DNA of 64,000 nucleotides from the NCBI GenBank assembly GCA_943788195.1, contig CALSPH010000002.1, positions 310,001-374,000 on the forward strand, written 5' to 3'. This stretch comes from an uncultured Bacteroidia bacterium. GTDB lineage: Bacteria; Bacteroidota; Bacteroidia; NS11-12g; UBA955. Positions within the stretch are counted from its first letter, which is position 1; each line of letters opens with the position of its first letter. The notes below the pieces were generated by a model. That model had not been told where the DNA came from, did no database searches, and was given only the letters and a program-made list of their open reading frames with translations. Positions 19,247-26,455 of the stretch are shown one piece after another. A program made the position numbers and the translations under genes.

Positions 19247-19565
19247 GGAAACAATAATTTAAATTCCTCAAAGAACATTACCCATAAAAAAAGGGACCCA
19301 CTAGGAGCCCCTTTTCAAGCATACTTTATCTCTTATATTACCACTCGCATGGCAATTCGTTCATACTGAGTCCAAAATGCGTACCAGACTATATTTTAAA
19401 TTAAAAAGAAGTAACGTTCATAGCATACTTTTTGATTTAATCAAAAGTAGATTAGCTTTTGAAAACAGGCAATACGCACAAATACGTATTATGCATACGT
19501 ATAATTTCAATATTCCCTTTTCAAGATACATTTATTCCTGAATAAGCCCTATTTTTGCCGCATTC
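19247..19565. other. Non-coding gap with terminator-like hairpin and nested palindromes
   Basis: 319 bases without a gene. It holds an imperfect GC-rich hairpin (about 19287-19315) that could end transcription after the protease gene. It also holds a 17-base palindrome, TTTTGATT-T-AATCAAAA (19430-19446), and a pair of ATACGTAT octamers (19482-19489 and 19495-19502), each itself a palindrome. TATTTTTG at 19550-19557 is the likely -7 box of argS. Confidence 0.6.
19287..19315 (+). terminator. Probable terminator after the S8 protease gene
   Basis: Imperfect stem with arms AAAAGGG and CCCCTTTT around GACCC/GGAGC. The U run is longer on the minus strand than on the plus, so its direction is uncertain. 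Confidence 0.45.
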
Positions 19566-21335
19566 ATGAATACGGAAGCTCATCTTGAAAACAGCGTAAA
19601 AGAAGCCCTTAAAAGCCTATTTGAAACAGAAATTGACCCAAAGCAAATTAAGATTGAACTCACCAATCCAGACTTTGAAGGAGATTTTACGGTTTTGGTA
19701 TTTCCCTTTGTGCGATTCAGCAAGAAATCTCCTGAGGAAACTGCCGATATGTTGGGGCAAGAATTGAGAAAATCCAACCCATGGATTATCAATCACAATG
19801 TAATTAAAGGTTTCTTAAATCTGAGCTTAAGCCATTCATATTGGCTTGATTGGTTAAAAAACGTGGATCTAAGCACCATCGGAAAAGCGGAAAACAAACC
19901 TGCGGAAAAGGTGATTGTAGAATATTCGTCACCCAATACTAATAAACCCTTGCACCTTGGACATATCCGAAATAACCTTTTGGGTTACAGTGTAAGCGAA
20001 CTGCTTCAGTTTTACGGATACGATACCAAGAAAGTAAATCTAGTAAACGACCGGGGCATCCATATTTGCAAAAGCATGCTTGCTTACCAACGTTTTGGGA
20101 ACGATGAAACACCCGAAAGCGCTGGCGTTAAAGGAGATCATTTGATTGGCAAATATTATGTAGTTTTCGACCTCGAATACAAAAAAGAAATCCAGTCCTT
20201 AATAGATGCAGGCTTAAGTGAAGATGACGCAAAAAAGCAAGCTCCACTTATACTAGAAGCGCAAGCGATGCTTCAAAAATGGGAGGCCAATGAGACCGAA
20301 ACCGTTGCACTTTGGAAGAAACTAAATGAGTGGGTGTATGCCGGTTTCAATGAAACCTATACTACTTTAGGAGTAAGCTTCGATAAATTCTATTATGAAT
20401 CGGAGACCTACTTATTGGGTAAGGATATTGTACAAGAGGGACTCTCGAAAGGACTTTTTTATAAGAAAGAGGATGACTCGGTATGGATTGATTTAGAAAA
20501 AGAAAAATTAGATCATAAATTACTGCAGCGTGGAGATGGAACTTCAGTCTATATGACCCAAGATATGGGCACTGCAGATCTCAAATACAAGGATTTTGGA
20601 TGTGACAAATCCATCATTGTGGTGGGAAATGAGCAAGACTATCACTTCAAAGTGTTGTTTAGCATCATGGATAAACTTGGAAGGCCTTATGCCAAAGGGA
20701 ATTACCACCTTTCGTATGGCATGGTTGATTTACCCAGTGGTAAAATGAAAAGCCGTGAAGGCACTGTGGTAGATGCAGACGATTTAATGGCTGAGATGAT
20801 TGCGGATGCCAAAGAAAAAACAGAAACTCTAGGCAAAACGGATGGCATGTCTGAAGCGGAAAAGAATCAATTGTATTACGATATTGGAATGGCAGCATTG
20901 AAATACTTTATTCTAAAAGTAGACCCTTCCAAACGCATGTTATTTGACCCCAAAGAGTCGATCGATTTACAAGGCGATACAGGACCCTTTATTCAATACA
21001 GTTATACCCGAATTCGATCCATACTTCGCCAGGCTGAAAATTCAGAAGTGCATACGGATCAAGCATTGGAAACATCCGAACGCAATCTCGTGTTGCTACT
21101 AAGCCAATTTGGCAACGTGGTTAAAAAAGGTGTGGATCAATACAGCCCGGCACTTGTGGCGAATTACATATACGAGCTAGCGCGGAGTTTTAACAAACTA
21201 TATGCGGAGGTACCCTTATTAAAAGAGATGGATGAAGCAAAAAAAGCCAATCGAATGGCATTTTGTACGCTTACCGCCCATGTCCTAAAATCAGGCTTAG
21301 GAATATTGGGAATTAATGCACCTGAAAGAATGTAG
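19566..21335 (+). CDS. argS: Arginyl-tRNA synthetase
   Basis: Charges tRNA-Arg. Class Ia signatures are present: the HIGH motif as HLGH in NTNKPLHLGHIRNN and the KMSKS counterpart as KMKSREGT after DLPSG. An Arg-tRNA-synthetase N-terminal domain (residues 1-100) and the DALR anticodon-binding domain at the C-terminus are recognisable. Length is 589 residues, normal for the family. The ATG sits about 8 bases after a TATTTTTG box. It stands alone between the protease and an FMN reductase gene. Confidence 0.96.
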   Translation: MNTEAHLENSVKEALKSLFETEIDPKQIKIELTNPDFEGDFTVLVFPFVRFSKKSPEETADMLGQELRKSNPWIINHNVIKGFLNLSLSHSYWLDWLKNVDLSTIGKAENKPAEKVIVEYSSPNTNKPLHLGHIRNNLLGYSVSELLQFYGYDTKKVNLVNDRGIHICKSMLAYQRFGNDETPESAGVKGDHLIGKYYVVFDLEYKKEIQSLIDAGLSEDDAKKQAPLILEAQAMLQKWEANETETVALWKKLNEWVYAGFNETYTTLGVSFDKFYYESETYLLGKDIVQEGLSKGLFYKKEDDSVWIDLEKEKLDHKLLQRGDGTSVYMTQDMGTADLKYKDFGCDKSIIVVGNEQDYHFKVLFSIMDKLGRPYAKGNYHLSYGMVDLPSGKMKSREGTVVDADDLMAEMIADAKEKTETLGKTDGMSEAEKNQLYYDIGMAALKYFILKVDPSKRMLFDPKESIDLQGDTGPFIQYSYTRIRSILRQAENSEVHTDQALETSERNLVLLLSQFGNVVKKGVDQYSPALVANYIYELARSFNKLYAEVPLLKEMDEAKKANRMAFCTLTAHVLKSGLGILGINAPERM

Positions 21336-21400
21336 ACACTTGATAATGATGAACACTATCCCGTTGTTGATTGTTAATTTTACCTCTCTAATAACCCCAC

Positions 21401-21918
21401 ATGAAAATACTCGCATTTGCTGGAAGCACCAGTTCAACATCCATTAATAAACAACTCGTAGAGTTTACCAGAAATTTGTTCACTGAGCATGAATATGAAG
21501 TAGCGGATCTGAATGATTACGAAGTGCCCATTTACAGTTCTGATCGTGAGAAGGCTTCCGGAGTTCCAGAGCGAATCCATGCTTTTGCGGCCAAAATAGA
21601 TGCTGCGGATCTGTTAATCATTTCACTCGCAGAACATAACGGTGCTTACAGCGCTGCATTCAAGAATCACTTTGACTGGCTTTCTCGTATTCAAGACCGC
21701 AAGGCCTGGGGGATAAAAACATCTTTGTAATGGCTACATCTCCTGGAGCCAGAGGTGGTAAAGGGGTATTGGAAATTGCAGCCGACCGATTTCCTCGCAA
21801 TGGTGGAACAGTAGTTGGCACTTACTCCTTTCCTAGTTTCTATGATAATTTTAAGGATGGGCAAATTGAGAATGAAGCTTTGCTTGCAGAACTACAGGAA
21901 AAAATAAACGCAATTTAA
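21401..21918 (+). pseudogene. NADPH-dependent FMN reductase, frameshifted
   Basis: Two adjacent frames together make one flavodoxin-like reductase of about 172 residues. The first (21401-21730) carries the FMN phosphate loop GSTSSTSINKQL and the catalytic-site region LAEHNGAYSAAFKNHFDWLSR. The second (from 21730) continues with MATSPGARGGKGVLE and SFPSFYDNF, the usual second half. The frames separate in a run of five G at 21708-21712. With six G the translation reads WGDKNIFVMATSPG without a break. Either a real one-base deletion or a sequencing error in the homopolymer. If intact, the enzyme would reduce FMN or quinones with NADPH. Confidence 0.85.
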
Positions 21919-22385
21919 TCCTTCCAAACTCCAAAAAGCTCTTCTAGTTTTTTGTGGCGGTAATTAAAAATTCCTTTCAATTGCTTTTTCACGAATAGGC
22001 TGTGCGCGATGCTTCCTAAAAACCCGAGCGGCAATTTATAATCCACCTTATCAATACACTCCACGCCACCTTCAATCTTTCTAAAAAAGTGCTTGTGATG
22101 CCATAAAGCATAGGGTCCAAAGCGTTGCTCATCCACAAAATACTCTTTATCTGCAACATGGGTTATTTCTGTCATCCATGGCAAGGGGATACCTAAAACG
22201 GGTTTAACGGTATAGGTAATAATCTGCCCAGGATACATCTTTTCTCTTACATCGGTAGAGGTAATTTTAAAGCCCAAATGATCAGGCGTAATGGTTGCCA
22301 AATTCTTGGGAGATGAAAAAAACTCCCAAGCCTCTTCTAAAGTAATGGGAACCTTTTGTTTTGTTGTGATGGAGTAGAATGCCAT
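21915..22385 (-). CDS. SRPBCC family protein
   Basis: A 156-residue START/Bet v 1-like protein. The N-terminus (PITLEEAWEFFSSPKNLATITP) and the pattern of alternating strands ending in a long helix (FNYRHKKLEEL) match the ligand-binding SRPBCC fold seen in many Bacteroidota proteins annotated as cyclase- or cell-division-inhibitor-like. The hydrophobic pocket ligand is unknown. It converges with the FMN reductase gene, overlapping 4 bases, and is divergent from the MarR gene. Confidence 0.85.
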   Translation of the reverse strand: MAFYSITTKQKVPITLEEAWEFFSSPKNLATITPDHLGFKITSTDVREKMYPGQIITYTVKPVLGIPLPWMTEITHVADKEYFVDEQRFGPYALWHHKHFFRKIEGGVECIDKVDYKLPLGFLGSIAHSLFVKKQLKGIFNYRHKKLEELFGVWKD

Positions 22386-22421
22386 ATAGTAGGAATAACA
22401 AGCTGTCTACATTTTAGTTTG

Positions 22422-22447
22422 CAATAAGTTGTATATACAACTTATTG
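22422..22447 (+). promoter_or_regulatory. Perfect 26-bp palindrome, MarR operator
   Basis: Bases 22422-22447 are a perfect inverted repeat; each half reads CAATAAGTTGTAT. It contains the TTG (22429-22431) of a promoter whose -7 box TACATTTG is at 22451-22458, 19 bases away. A bound dimer would cover the upstream element and spacer. The gene directly downstream encodes a MarR-type repressor, so autoregulation is the natural reading. It also lies 37 bases from the divergent SRPBCC start and may affect that gene. Confidence 0.8.
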
Positions 22448-22458
22448 TTATACATTTG
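22429..22458 (+). promoter_or_regulatory. Promoter of the marR-membrane protein operon
   Basis: TTG at 22429-22431, 19-base spacer, TACATTTG at 22451-22458. Transcription should begin near 22464, which excludes the TTG at 22445 as a start codon for the MarR gene. Confidence 0.7.
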
Positions 22459-22525
22459 TTCCATCAATTCATCTTATCCAAATATAGAAGCCTGTAATCC
22501 TACCCAATGCATTGCTTCTAAATTG

Positions 22526-22885
22526 ATGAAAAGCCATCGCCTGATCAATACCCTGTTTCGCAAGCATATTGCCCGGCATGGTTTAACCAACAGCCAATGC
22601 AGCCAACTTTTAGTGCTATCGAAACGAAGAGAAATTAGTCAAAATACACTTGGTCAAGTGCTTTTTTTAGAAAAATCTTCTGTTAAACGGAATATGGAAA
22701 AATTGACCGAGCGTGGATATTTTGACAAAACAGCTCAACCTAAAATTGTAATTACCGCAGCAGGTCTTAAAAAAATTGACTCAGTGATCCCTGCTTGGAA
22801 CGCGGCCATGCAGGAAGCCACCAACCTATTGGGTGATGATGGCATTGCAGCACTTGATCTTGTACTCATTAAATTGACTTCATAA
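22526..22885 (+). CDS. MarR family transcriptional regulator
   Basis: A winged-helix regulator. The core HLTNSQCSQLLVLSKRREISQNTLGQVL type sequence, followed by EKSSVKRNMEKLTERGYF (recognition helix and wing), is clear. The only in-frame ATG is at 22526, giving 119 residues that begin within the first helix. The upstream frame continues with family-like sequence (NPTQCIASKLMKSHRLIN), so the true start may be a rare codon such as ATT or ATC between 22464 and 22526. A 3-base gap follows before the membrane protein gene. It is probably an autorepressor acting on the 26-bp palindrome. Confidence 0.8.
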   Translation: MKSHRLINTLFRKHIARHGLTNSQCSQLLVLSKRREISQNTLGQVLFLEKSSVKRNMEKLTERGYFDKTAQPKIVITAAGLKKIDSVIPAWNAAMQEATNLLGDDGIAALDLVLIKLTS

Positions 22886-22888
22886 AAT

Positions 22889-23584
22889 ATGTTATCCCTA
22901 TCCTACTACCTTCTCAGCTTACTCATGGTGTTTCTGATGCTACTTGCGATTTATAAACTTCAGAAAAAGAGAGGCAAAAACCCAAAACCAGCCATCCAAT
23001 ACGCAATATTTATGCTTATTATTTGGTTTTCATACCTATTCAATCTATCCCTTTCAGGTTTTTTATTTGAGCTGCAAATGCCACCGCGCATTCCACTTTT
23101 TCTCTTTCTTCCTATTGCCATTTTCACTATCCTGTTTTGCCGTAGAGCAGTGAAGAGTGCATGGATCAAAGACCTTCCATTAACTTGGCTCACCTACCCT
23201 CAGTGTTTCAGAATCTTCGTTGAGTTGATATTACTCTACACCTTTTATGCCGGTATCATTCCGAAAGAAGCCACCTTTGAAGGATTGAATTTTGATGTAC
23301 TCATGGGTATCAGTGCGCCTTTTATGGCTTATTTCATCTTTCACAAAACACGCCTCAATAAAGGCATAGCAGTATTCTGGAATATCTTCGGGATTCTTAT
23401 GATCCTTTTTGTAGCCTTTATTATTGGAAGTTCCTTTTACAATCCAAGCATTTGGGGTCAATCTTCCACCATGGTTTCCAATCAATTCTTAGCATTCCCT
23501 TACTTGTTGGTTGCAGGATTTCTTGCACCCCTAGGCATCTTCATGCATGCCGTTTCATTGGCTAAAATTAAGGCTATGAATTAA
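22889..23584 (+). CDS. Seven-segment membrane protein of unknown function
   Basis: A 231-residue polytopic protein with about seven hydrophobic segments (near 5-24, 36-60, 68-86, 105-125, 137-152, 160-185 and 200-225) and short basic loops (KLQKKRGKNPK after the first). I recognise no transporter motif or catalytic residue pattern. It is the second gene of the MarR operon, 3 bases after the regulator, so it is the likely controlled function, perhaps a response to a hydrophobic compound sensed by MarR. That is inference from context. Confidence 0.7.
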   Translation: MLSLSYYLLSLLMVFLMLLAIYKLQKKRGKNPKPAIQYAIFMLIIWFSYLFNLSLSGFLFELQMPPRIPLFLFLPIAIFTILFCRRAVKSAWIKDLPLTWLTYPQCFRIFVELILLYTFYAGIIPKEATFEGLNFDVLMGISAPFMAYFIFHKTRLNKGIAVFWNIFGILMILFVAFIIGSSFYNPSIWGQSSTMVSNQFLAFPYLLVAGFLAPLGIFMHAVSLAKIKAMN

Positions 23585-23614
23585 GTCGCAGACTAAAAAA
23601 CAAAATAATAATTA

Positions 23615-24403
23615 CTATTTAAGGAGTAAAATATCTGAGCTTTTCAGCATGAAATTTTTACGTTTATCTTTCAACCGCAAATCTGAAGTACCATTCTTAA
23701 CAGTGGCTTTGCCGAAATTCATTTGACTCATACTCAATTCTCCTTTTTTGAAGGTTATGTATTGCCGTATTTTATTCTTAAATGCTACCGTATCTATTTG
23801 CTTGAGTGCAGTATCTTTTTTAATATAGTTGACATGAAAATAAGTATACATTAAAAGGATATGGGTTTCCTTATTCTTTGCGTTAGACCGTTCTAAATCT
23901 TTATCCAACATAGATAAGAACAAAGGGTTAATCATCTCAAAATCAAGTATATCCATTTCTACAATGGAAAAGTTAGCATTGCAACTTTTCACCTCTCCTT
24001 TGGAACAGCTTTCAATAAAAGAACGATCCACTTCTCTAGTAAAAACAAATGAGGCATATTTAGGTCTAGCTCCTATATTGTATTCATAAGAAATGGGGTC
24101 AGTTGTGTACATTTTACAGCGTAAATTGCTATCGCTAAATGTCACTTCCTTTTTGTCTTTAAATTCGAACGTAACCTGATATCGTTTTATAAAACTGTGC
24201 TTCGTTTCCTGTTCAAATAGCCCTACAGCACCTATTCTATAATTTTGACGTATTGAAATGTAATAATGTTTTTGATTAAGAGAATCTTTCTTAACAGAAA
24301 AGCTATACCCTTTACCCACTAAAGTAGTATCCAGACTCATCTTTCCGTTAATCTCAGTACTTTTCGCCATGGTGGCTGTTGATGCAAGCAGCCCCAAAAT
24401 CAT
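23615..24403 (-). CDS. Hypothetical exported protein
   Basis: A 262-residue protein with no family I recognise. The N-terminus from the ATG at 24403 is a hydrophobic signal stretch (MILGLLASTATMAKS). The in-frame codons before it read IPKRFIFS, which would supply the positive n-region of a signal peptide if an ATT were the start. The rest is basic and polar with beta character, containing three Cys. A TACCTTTG -7 box lies at 24436-24443 on the minus strand, so transcription would begin between that box and the ATG. Monocistronic and convergent with the 7-segment membrane gene. Confidence 0.65.
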   Translation of the reverse strand: MILGLLASTATMAKSTEINGKMSLDTTLVGKGYSFSVKKDSLNQKHYYISIRQNYRIGAVGLFEQETKHSFIKRYQVTFEFKDKKEVTFSDSNLRCKMYTTDPISYEYNIGARPKYASFVFTREVDRSFIESCSKGEVKSCNANFSIVEMDILDFEMINPLFLSMLDKDLERSNAKNKETHILLMYTYFHVNYIKKDTALKQIDTVAFKNKIRQYITFKKGELSMSQMNFGKATVKNGTSDLRLKDKRKNFMLKSSDILLLK

Positions 24404-24494
24404 AGAAAAAATGAATCGTTTTGGAATATAAGATCAAAGGTAGGTCTTTTGGGAAATGATTAAAACGAATCACACACAAAATGGTTAGGTTAAT

Positions 24495-25187
24495 ATGAAA
24501 AACATTTTAATAGTGGGTGGAACATCCGGAATTGGGAATGCCATTGCCAAGCAATTGAATTCAGACCATCAGCTTTTCATTAGTGGCCGAAAATCGCATA
24601 ATTTAGATGGAATGGATGCCAACTTCATTCAATGGAATAGCAACGATGATTTTGAAACCTCAACACTCCCCGAAATAATACATGGCCTGGTATACTGTCC
24701 AGGAACAATTAACCTAAAACCATTGAGTCGACTAACCGAGGAAGACTTGCTAGAAGATTACAAAGTAAACGTGGTGGGGGCATTCAAAGTGATCAAGGCA
24801 CTTCTACCAAATCTAAGGAAAGCAAAAGGCAGCTCTATTGTTCTTTTCAGTACAGTTGCATCAAACACAGGGATGCCCTTTCATGCAAGCATTGCCGCAG
24901 CAAAAGGAGGATTACAAAGTATGGGTCTTTCCATCGCGGCAGAATTAGCCAAAGCCCAAATTAGAGTAAATTCTATTGCACCCTCGCTCACTGACACTCC
25001 TTTAGCTGAAAACTTACTTTCTACTGAAGCTAAACAGGAAGCTTCAGCAGCAAGACATCCCTTGAATAAGGTGGGTTCAGCCAATGAATTAGCCTCGATG
25101 GCCGCCTATTTACTCTCCGATCAGGCTGGTTTTATTACGGGTCAAATTTTTGGAGTGGATGGCGGCATCGGAAGATTAAAAACTTAA
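24495..25187 (+). CDS. SDR family oxidoreductase lacking the catalytic Tyr
   Basis: A 230-residue Rossmann protein. The N-terminal GGTSGIGNAIA motif binds NAD(P), and the C-terminal IAPSLTDTPLAE and GQIFGVDGGIG are typical of short-chain dehydrogenases. The active-site segment reads FHASIAAAKGG: the Lys is present but the Tyr of YxxxK is Ile. A subgroup of SDRs with HASxAAAKG is familiar to me, so this is probably a real variant, perhaps with a different reaction. It stands alone and is divergent from the hypothetical exported gene. Confidence 0.88.
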   Translation: MKNILIVGGTSGIGNAIAKQLNSDHQLFISGRKSHNLDGMDANFIQWNSNDDFETSTLPEIIHGLVYCPGTINLKPLSRLTEEDLLEDYKVNVVGAFKVIKALLPNLRKAKGSSIVLFSTVASNTGMPFHASIAAAKGGLQSMGLSIAAELAKAQIRVNSIAPSLTDTPLAENLLSTEAKQEASAARHPLNKVGSANELASMAAYLLSDQAGFITGQIFGVDGGIGRLKT

Positions 25188-25279
25188 TCAGTCATTGGTC
25201 AATTTCTAATCACCGCTTATCTAAGAAACCAATACCTGTGCTCAAATATTGATTACCTTGGGGTCATAACATTTATGCT

Positions 25280-25594
25280 ATGATTATAACCAATACAGAA
25301 ACAATCGCAAACAGAGAAATCTCAGAGACTTTGGGCGTTGCTAGAGGCAGTACCGTTAGAGCCAGAAATATCGGTAGAGACATTTTTGCTGGACTTAAGA
25401 ATATTATTGGTGGCGAAATTGAAGAATACACTAAGCTACAAGCACAATCTCGAGAGCAAGCCATGGAACGTATGATGTTGGATGCGACAAAGATGGGTGC
25501 GGATGCCGTTGTGAACCTTAGACTTACAACATCAATGGTAATGCAAGGATGTTCAGAGATCTTAGCTTATGGAACGGCCGTTAAATTGAAATAG
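25280..25594 (+). CDS. YbjQ/UPF0145 family protein
   Basis: A 104-residue protein with the family pattern: an N-terminal EISETLGVARGSTVRARNIGRD, a middle YTKLQAQSREQAMERM helix and a GADAVVNLRL strand. The family forms pentameric rings and is sometimes called heavy-metal-binding, although the role is not established. The ATG at 25280 fits the usual N-terminus (MIITNTETI). A 44-codon membrane gene follows after one base, suggesting a small two-gene unit. Confidence 0.9.
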   Translation: MIITNTETIANREISETLGVARGSTVRARNIGRDIFAGLKNIIGGEIEEYTKLQAQSREQAMERMMLDATKMGADAVVNLRLTTSMVMQGCSEILAYGTAVKLK

Positions 25595-25595
25595 C

Positions 25596-25730
25596 ATGGA
25601 AGGATTAGTCATCGCAATTTTTAGTTTACACGGCCTATTTTGGTTGGCCATGCTGGGTCTTCTGGTTTACTTCATTTTTAGAAGAATTCAAATCAAAAAA
25701 ACCGAAACCTTCGAGGATCGAGATAATTAA
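25596..25730 (+). CDS. 44-residue single-pass membrane protein
   Basis: A short frame from ATG at 25596 to TAA at 25728-25730. One hydrophobic segment of about 25 residues (around 4-28, LFWLAMLGLLVYFIF) is followed by a basic RRIQIKK and an acidic tail, which would orient the C-terminus to the cytoplasm. It starts 2 bases after the YbjQ stop and ends 3 bases before the convergent PdeM stop, so it uses the whole available gap. No family recognised; small single-pass proteins next to YbjQ-like genes would be worth comparing. Confidence 0.65.
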   Translation: MEGLVIAIFSLHGLFWLAMLGLLVYFIFRRIQIKKTETFEDRDN

Positions 25731-25733
25731 GCA

Positions 25734-26387
25734 TTAAACGGATTGAACGCCTCCCGGGTGACAAATCACAAATACTTCACTTTTTAAGCGCTTCTTTAAT
25801 CGGTATAATCCAGTTAACATACCGATTGCAGGCAGAATGATTTGTTGTTTGCCAAAATAAAAGCAGGGCAAAGTTATCCCCTGTTTGGCTTTACCCCGAA
25901 TATGGTAACCCGGGTGCAAATGACCTGAGACACAAAAGTATCGCTTCAAATCTTGATCGCTGGGTTCATGTTTTAGCAAAATTTTATTTTCAAACTTCAA
26001 CTCGGTAAACACTTCTTCAAATCCCATTTCTAAATAAATTTCATTTTCAAATACATCGTGATTTCCTTTGATCAGTATCCAACTGGCACTGGATTCCTTT
26101 ATGAGGTCTTTCAAAAAAGAAGCATTTCCGAGCGTACGGCTATGGAATAAATCACCTAAAACATAAATCGTCTTAAAATCATGTTGATTCATTAAGGATT
26201 GAATATTCTCCATATCCGATAAATGTGCCGATTCATTTAGGGCATACCCATTCTTGCGCAAATGCGCAGCACGACCTAAATGGAGGTCTGAAAGAAGCAA
26301 TGCACTTTGTTCCATCCAGAACAAGGCCTTTTGGGGCAAAGCTTGCCAGTTTTGCTTGAACAATTGAATCGAAAAGGAATTTTCCAT
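25734..26387 (-). CDS. pdeM: Ligase-associated metallophosphoesterase PdeM
   Basis: A 217-residue calcineurin-like phosphoesterase of the PdeM type. All metal motifs are visible: SDLHLG, LGDLFHS, KGNHD and SGHLHPGY. PdeM proteins are linked to DNA repair in genomes with a ligase-associated exonuclease and helicase; the usual ligase and helicase genes are not adjacent here. It has no signal peptide, so it acts in the cytoplasm. It is divergent from the TonB receptor gene. Confidence 0.9.
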   Translation of the reverse strand: MENSFSIQLFKQNWQALPQKALFWMEQSALLLSDLHLGRAAHLRKNGYALNESAHLSDMENIQSLMNQHDFKTIYVLGDLFHSRTLGNASFLKDLIKESSASWILIKGNHDVFENEIYLEMGFEEVFTELKFENKILLKHEPSDQDLKRYFCVSGHLHPGYHIRGKAKQGITLPCFYFGKQQIILPAIGMLTGLYRLKKRLKSEVFVICHPGGVQSV

Positions 26388-26428
26388 CTTAAGAAGGCGA
26401 AATTAAGGGAACATATCATTTTTATATA

Positions 26429-26436
26429 TAGATTTG
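26429..26436 (+). promoter_or_regulatory. -7 box TAGATTTG of the TonB receptor gene
   Basis: An exact TAnnTTTG match about 20 bases before the ATG at 26456. No TTG is found at the expected upstream distance. Confidence 0.4.
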
Positions 26437-26455
26437 TCTCAATTAAATTCGAATA

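Noticed and set aside
22445..22525. TTG start of the MarR gene at 22445
   Set aside because: It lies inside the operator, upstream of the predicted transcription start.
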